Shown: positions 60,639 to 64,000 of the stretch, one piece after another
How the letters are laid out: each line of letters opens with the position of its first letter
Numbering within the stretch: position 1 is the first letter of the stretch
Source: JAWXCB01 sp034440455
GTDB taxonomy: Bacteria; Bacteroidota; Bacteroidia; Chitinophagales; CAIOSU01
Length of the DNA: 64,000 nt
NCBI GenBank assembly: GCA_034440455.1
Contig: JAWXCB010000054.1
Coordinates: forward strand, 1-64,000
Direction of reading: 5' to 3'
Made by a program: the position numbers and the translations under genes
The notes under the pieces: generated by a model
The model's input: only the letters and a program-made list of their open reading frames with translations
Database searches by the model: none
Told to the model about the DNA's origin: nothing

Positions 60639-62552
60639 TCACCCATACGCCCTTGCATCCTTCCCTTCCATGTAGTTCATAAAAGCGCGGTTCACTACTT
60701 TGTTGCCGCCCGGAGTGGGGAAGTTGCCGGAGAAATACCAGTCGCCCGTGTGGTTGGGACAGGCTTTGTGCAGGTTTTCAATCGTTTGATAAATCACCTG
60801 CACCTCTGCGTTGATGTAATCGCTTTTTACGATTTGCGCAATCTTTGCCGAAATTTCTTCATCGGAAAATTGAGCGTAGAGCTTCTTCACATGGTTGGTC
60901 ACCTCTGCTGCCGGAAGCGCCTGTTCTTCTTTACATTTTTCATACACTTCATCCAACAATTCATCCATGTTGCGCTCTTCGAGCAACACAACGGCTGCGC
61001 GGAATGCGATGAAATCTTTCATACGCGACATATCAATGCCGTAGCAATCAGGATAGCGAATTTGCGGAGCGGAAGAAACGATGATAATTTTTTTCGGGCG
61101 CAGCCTGTCAAGATTGAAAAGAATGCTGCGTTGCAGTGTGGTACCGCGCACAATCGAATCATCAAGCGCAACAATCGTGTCCACATCATTCTTGATAAGC
61201 CCGTAGGTTACATCATACACATGCGAAACAAGTTCATTGCGCGCGGCATCTTCCGTGATGAAGGTGCGCAACTTGGCATCTTTGATGGCGATTTTTTCAA
61301 AGCGCGGTGAAAAATTCAGCACTTTTTCCAACTCGGCATCTGTAGTTTGTCCATTCAGTCCGATTTTGCGGAGCGTTTCTTTTTTGTGTCGCGCAAGATA
61401 TTCGTTCAGCCCTTCCTGCAAGCCGAGAAAAGCAATTTCAGCAGTATTTGGGATGAAAGAAAAAACAGTGTTTTCTAAATCATGGTTGATTGCGCGAAGC
61501 ACCGTATCTGTGAGCAGGTAGCCGAGTTTTTTTCTTTCAGTGTAAATGTCTTTATCCGTGCCTCGTGAAAAATAGATGCGTTCAAAACTGCATGATTTTC
61601 GTGGTGCAGGTTCCTGAATTTCTTCTTCAGTAATGCTACCGTTTTTCTTCAGGATGAGCGCGTGCCCGGGTTTTATCTCGCGAATCTTTTCTACGATGGG
61701 AACATTGAAACACGTTTGAATAGCAGGACGCTCGGAAGCGACCACCGCCACTTCATCATCAATGTAATAGTAGGCGGGACGAATGCCATTCGGGTCGCGC
61801 ATCACAAACGCATCGCCATGACCAATCAATCCTGCAATGGTATAGCCCCCGTCAAAATCTTTCACCGAACGGGCGAGGATGCGCTTCACGTCCAAGTTTT
61901 CGGCAATTAATTCAGAAATTTCACGGTTTGGCTTTTCCTGCGCTTTGTAGTCATCAAACAACCGCTGATTTTCTACATCCAGAAAATGTCCGATTTTTTC
62001 CAACACAGTTACTGTATCAGAATCTTCTTTGGGATACTGACCGAGTTCAATCAACTGCTGAAACAACTCATCGTTGTTGGTCATGTTGAAATTGCCCGCC
62101 AGTAATAGGTTGCGCGTCATCCAGTTGTTTGTGCGCAACACGGGATGACATTGTTCAATACTGTTTTTCCCATGTGTGCCATAGCGCAAATGACCAAGCA
62201 GCACTTCTCCCACAAATTTCATATTGTCTTTCAGCCATGGTAAGTCGTGTGATTTTTCCGGGTTATTTTTCTCCAACTCCACAAGGGGCGCCAACACAGC
62301 ATGAAAAACATCGGCAATCGGCTTTGATGAATTGGAGCGCTCGCGGTGGATGTAGGGATGCCCGGGCTTTTGGTCAAGGGTAATTGCCGCTATGCCTGCT
62401 CCGTCCTGCCCGCGGTTATGCTGCTTCTCCATGAGCAAATACAACTTATTTAAGCCATAGAGCAGCGTACCGTATTTTTTCTGGTAAAACTCCAGCGGTT
62501 TCAGCAGCCTGATAAGGGCAACTCCGCATTCGTGTTTGATTGCATCACTCAT
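60639..62552 (-). CDS. purF: Amidophosphoribosyltransferase, long form
   Basis: The 637-residue protein starts MSDAIKHECGVALIRL: the catalytic Cys9 would be exposed by removal of an eight-residue propeptide, as in PurF. Glutaminase-domain motifs follow (QHNRGQDGAGIA, HLRYGTHG, LLAGNFNMTNNDEL). The PRPP-binding loop is VALDDSIVRGTTL. It makes phosphoribosylamine from PRPP and glutamine, the first step of purine synthesis. It is about 130 residues longer than E. coli PurF, a long variant also seen in Bacteroidota. A TAACTTTA box (62568-62575) lies 15 bases upstream. Confidence 0.9.
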   Translation of the reverse strand: MSDAIKHECGVALIRLLKPLEFYQKKYGTLLYGLNKLYLLMEKQHNRGQDGAGIAAITLDQKPGHPYIHRERSNSSKPIADVFHAVLAPLVELEKNNPEKSHDLPWLKDNMKFVGEVLLGHLRYGTHGKNSIEQCHPVLRTNNWMTRNLLLAGNFNMTNNDELFQQLIELGQYPKEDSDTVTVLEKIGHFLDVENQRLFDDYKAQEKPNREISELIAENLDVKRILARSVKDFDGGYTIAGLIGHGDAFVMRDPNGIRPAYYYIDDEVAVVASERPAIQTCFNVPIVEKIREIKPGHALILKKNGSITEEEIQEPAPRKSCSFERIYFSRGTDKDIYTERKKLGYLLTDTVLRAINHDLENTVFSFIPNTAEIAFLGLQEGLNEYLARHKKETLRKIGLNGQTTDAELEKVLNFSPRFEKIAIKDAKLRTFITEDAARNELVSHVYDVTYGLIKNDVDTIVALDDSIVRGTTLQRSILFNLDRLRPKKIIIVSSAPQIRYPDCYGIDMSRMKDFIAFRAAVVLLEERNMDELLDEVYEKCKEEQALPAAEVTNHVKKLYAQFSDEEISAKIAQIVKSDYINAEVQVIYQTIENLHKACPNHTGDWYFSGNFPTPGGNKVVNRAFMNYMEGKDARAYG

Positions 62553-62567
62553 GGTACAAGAAGGATG

Positions 62568-62575
62568 TAAAGTTA
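62568..62575 (-). promoter_or_regulatory. Putative -7 box (TAACTTTA) of purF
   Basis: On the minus strand TAACTTTA is 15 bases upstream of the purF ATG and matches TAnnTTTG except the last base. Confidence 0.35.
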
Positions 62576-62647
62576 GCCAATGACGGCTGATAAACGCGGA
62601 GCATACATAAGAGGTTCAGTGGATTCTTATGTTTTTGATAATTAGAG

Positions 62648-62719
62648 TAGTCCCGGCAGGAATCGAACCTGCATTTAAAGTTTAGGAAACTTCCGTTCTA
62701 TCCATTGAACTACGGGACC
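62648..62719 (-). tRNA. tRNA-Arg (anticodon CCT)
   Basis: The 72-base minus-strand sequence folds into a full cloverleaf: acceptor GGTCCCG with CGGGACT, D-stem GTTC/GAAC, anticodon stem GAAGT/ACTTT with loop TTCCTAA (anticodon CCT, reading AGG), a four-base variable loop, and T-arm GCAGG-TTCGATT-CCTGC. No CCA is encoded. It is downstream of the partial duplicate in its direction of transcription. Confidence 0.95.
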
Positions 62720-62787
62720 AAAAATCTGCTACAAATTTAGAGAATCTTCTGACCAGAAAAATCTCTGGCTATTTAGAATTTGTTTAG

Positions 62788-62943
62788 CGAACCTGCATTT
62801 AAAGTTTAGGAAACTTCTGTTCCCCGCCCGACCGAACGGAGAGATTATACTGAAATTAAGGGCAACTCAATCGGTCGTTCGGGCGGGTATCCATTGAACT
62901 ACAGGACCAAAAATCAGCCCGCAAATTTAGAGAATCTTCTGAC
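62788..62943 (-). pseudogene. Truncated tandem duplicate of the tRNA-Arg, interrupted by a palindromic insert
   Basis: This stretch repeats 62664-62753 (most of the tRNA plus its upstream flank) with a few substitutions. It lacks the 3' acceptor strand and half of the T-arm. The acceptor 5' strand reads GGTCCTG instead of GGTCCCG. A 65-base insert (62823-62887) splits the D-arm. It therefore cannot give a working tRNA. Confidence 0.85.
62823..62887. mobile_element. 65-base palindromic insertion (MITE/REP-like)
   Basis: CCCGCCCGACCGAACG at the left pairs imperfectly with CGTTCGGGCGGG at the right; the middle is AT-rich. Comparison with the intact tRNA shows clean insertion between GTTC and TATCC. 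A clear target-site duplication was not seen. Confidence 0.6.
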
Positions 62944-62955
62944 GGGAAGAAACGC

Positions 62956-64000
62956 TTACAACTTATGCAGCAAGGTTGTGGAAGACTGACCTCCTGTCTT
63001 TATCTGAAGCAGATAAACTCCTTTTTCCAAGTCGCTGATATTAAGATGTATTTCTTTTGAAGAAAAAATTTCCTGTTTCACCGATTTTCCCACCGCATCA
63101 AAAATTTCCACTTCGACTTTCTCCTTTCCAACCTGACTTTCAATTCTGATTGTCACTTTATCAGAAGCCGGATTCGGGTAAACCGAAACCAAGTTCTTCA
63201 CAGAAATATTATTCCTGATTCCCACCGCTGAGGAATCACAAATCGTATGTTTTGAAACAAAATCCAACACGAACGCAGTCATAAGGTTTCTCTTTGAAGT
63301 ATTATTTTCCCACGGCACATGTAAGTCACCCGGGAAGGTGAGGAGGGTATCTTCCGTTCCGATTTGTGCGCACCAACTATGAATTGCTCCGCTGCCGCAG
63401 AGGTCAACAAGATTATCAAGAAACGAGTACAGCACATTACCACAATTGTAAGGCACGGTGGGATCACTGTTTCCATGACAACTCACAATCGGCATATCGT
63501 CTGCGCCTATCCATTGGAGGATGTTAATGCCGCCTGCGAGATTAATTACTCCGCTCACTGCTGATGAGTAGCCCGGATTGCCACTATTGCCATCTATACC
63601 ACCGCCTTGCGCCACGATTGGTTTGATGTGCGCAGGCAATTCTGCGGTATCGTTGACGAATGCTGCATGCAGCGCAGTAATCGCTCCGGCTGAGTTTCCG
63701 CCCACCCAAATCTGGTTTGGGTCAATACGTAATTCGTTTAATGTCGCTGCATCTTTTTTGAAATAGCGCACAGACGCTTTCATGTCGCCCACGGCTTTCA
63801 GCGCTATCGCAAGCGCATTAAGAGAATCAAGCAAGTCTGGCTGGCTGTTAGCAAGGCGATAATCAATGGATGCCGAAACGTATCCCCGCTTGGCAAACAG
63901 TTCGCACATCGTTGTGCAGGTGCTTTCCGTTCTGTCGCCCTGATAGAATGTTCCTCCATGCGCCATGATAATCACAGGGCGTTTGGCAAACGTGTCGCCA
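62956..64000 (-). CDS. Secreted carboxylesterase-like alpha/beta hydrolase with T9SS sorting domain (5' end outside window)
   Basis: The open frame continues to the right edge, so the N-terminus is missing; the visible part is about 348 residues. It has RPVIIMAHGGTF (oxyanion segment), nucleophile Ser in VGGNSAGAITAL, a likely acid in GNSDPTVPY and a His in FPGDLHVPW. A T9SS type A domain ends it (VSVYPNPASDKVTIRI ... TTLLHKL). It resembles the esterase/lipase (BD-FAE-like) hydrolases, plausible for ester or lipid hydrolysis outside the cell. The substrate is unknown. The GTG at 63975 is internal, not the true start. Confidence 0.82.
   Translation of the reverse strand, partial: GDTFAKRPVIIMAHGGTFYQGDRTESTCTTMCELFAKRGYVSASIDYRLANSQPDLLDSLNALAIALKAVGDMKASVRYFKKDAATLNELRIDPNQIWVGGNSAGAITALHAAFVNDTAELPAHIKPIVAQGGGIDGNSGNPGYSSAVSGVINLAGGINILQWIGADDMPIVSCHGNSDPTVPYNCGNVLYSFLDNLVDLCGSGAIHSWCAQIGTEDTLLTFPGDLHVPWENNTSKRNLMTAFVLDFVSKHTICDSSAVGIRNNISVKNLVSVYPNPASDKVTIRIESQVGKEKVEVEIFDAVGKSVKQEIFSSKEIHLNISDLEKGVYLLQIKTGGQSSTTLLHKL

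Noticed and set aside
60750..61310. 186-codon open frame on the plus strand opposite purF
   Set aside because: It lies entirely opposite a PurF frame with intact catalytic motifs; composition and lack of any motif mark it as a shadow.

Overview
The window comes from a member of the Bacteroidota of moderate GC content. It carries core type IX secretion (T9SS) genes (gldJ, porU, porV, a porP/sprF gene), at least seven secreted proteins with C-terminal T9SS sorting domains, AT-rich promoter boxes resembling the Bacteroidota -7 element (TAnnTTTG) and almost no Shine-Dalgarno sites. T9SS together with a complete-looking lower mevalonate pathway suggests Flavobacteriia or a related lineage, but the sequence alone does not fix the order.

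Layout. 1-8.1 kb: T9SS core locus, with murF and gldJ leftward, a porP/sprF gene, then porU-porV rightward. 8.1-16.7 kb: a metallo-beta-lactamase hydrolase, a very large outer-membrane protein (inactive-looking peptidase part, TolB-like propeller, BamA-like barrel), a large T9SS cargo protein and an EamA transporter. 16.8-18.7 kb: yicC, gmk and apaG. 18.8-30.9 kb: mixed secreted and cytosolic enzymes (T9SS esterase, YciI, SGNH hydrolase, hotdog thioesterase, PhoD phosphatase, TsaC/Sua5, DUF4476 protein, truncated VOC protein, SerA, a small barrel protein, a CPA2 antiporter, YebC). 30.9-32.5 kb: a decayed, AT-rich accessory strip with gene remnants, direct repeats and two small ORFs.

32.5-41.2 kb is the most distinctive part. 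It is a leftward isoprenoid cluster: type 2 IPP isomerase, HMG-CoA reductase, a GYDIA-type GHMP kinase, a small membrane protein, a fusion of a CrtC/AttH lipocalin-like domain with a trans-prenyl diphosphate synthase, a toxin-antitoxin pair of the ParE/RelE type, diphosphomevalonate decarboxylase and mevalonate kinase. Together these could turn HMG-CoA into IPP/DMAPP and then into a longer prenyl diphosphate. HMG-CoA synthase and thiolase must lie elsewhere. The lipocalin-prenyltransferase fusion and the toxin pair in the middle of the pathway are the strongest leads for something not yet described.

41.4-47.1 kb: a rightward yqeY-cvpA-hydrolase-CBS operon, then serS, a lipoprotein S33 peptidase and kdsA. 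47.2-51.5 kb: a nine-repeat SprB-like adhesin. 51.7-54.6 kb: korAB (2-oxoacid:ferredoxin oxidoreductase). 54.9-60.5 kb: an S9 peptidase that may have lost its lipoprotein signal through a 5' frameshift, then two T9SS cargo proteins (M43 metalloprotease, repeat-propeller protein). 60.6-64 kb: a long PurF, tRNA-Arg(CCT), a truncated duplicate of that tRNA split by a 65-bp palindromic insert, and a T9SS esterase cut by the window edge.

Several families of short palindromes are scattered through the intergenic DNA, and one family sits three times in frame inside tsaC. No rRNA genes, CRISPR arrays, complete insertion sequences or prophage were seen.
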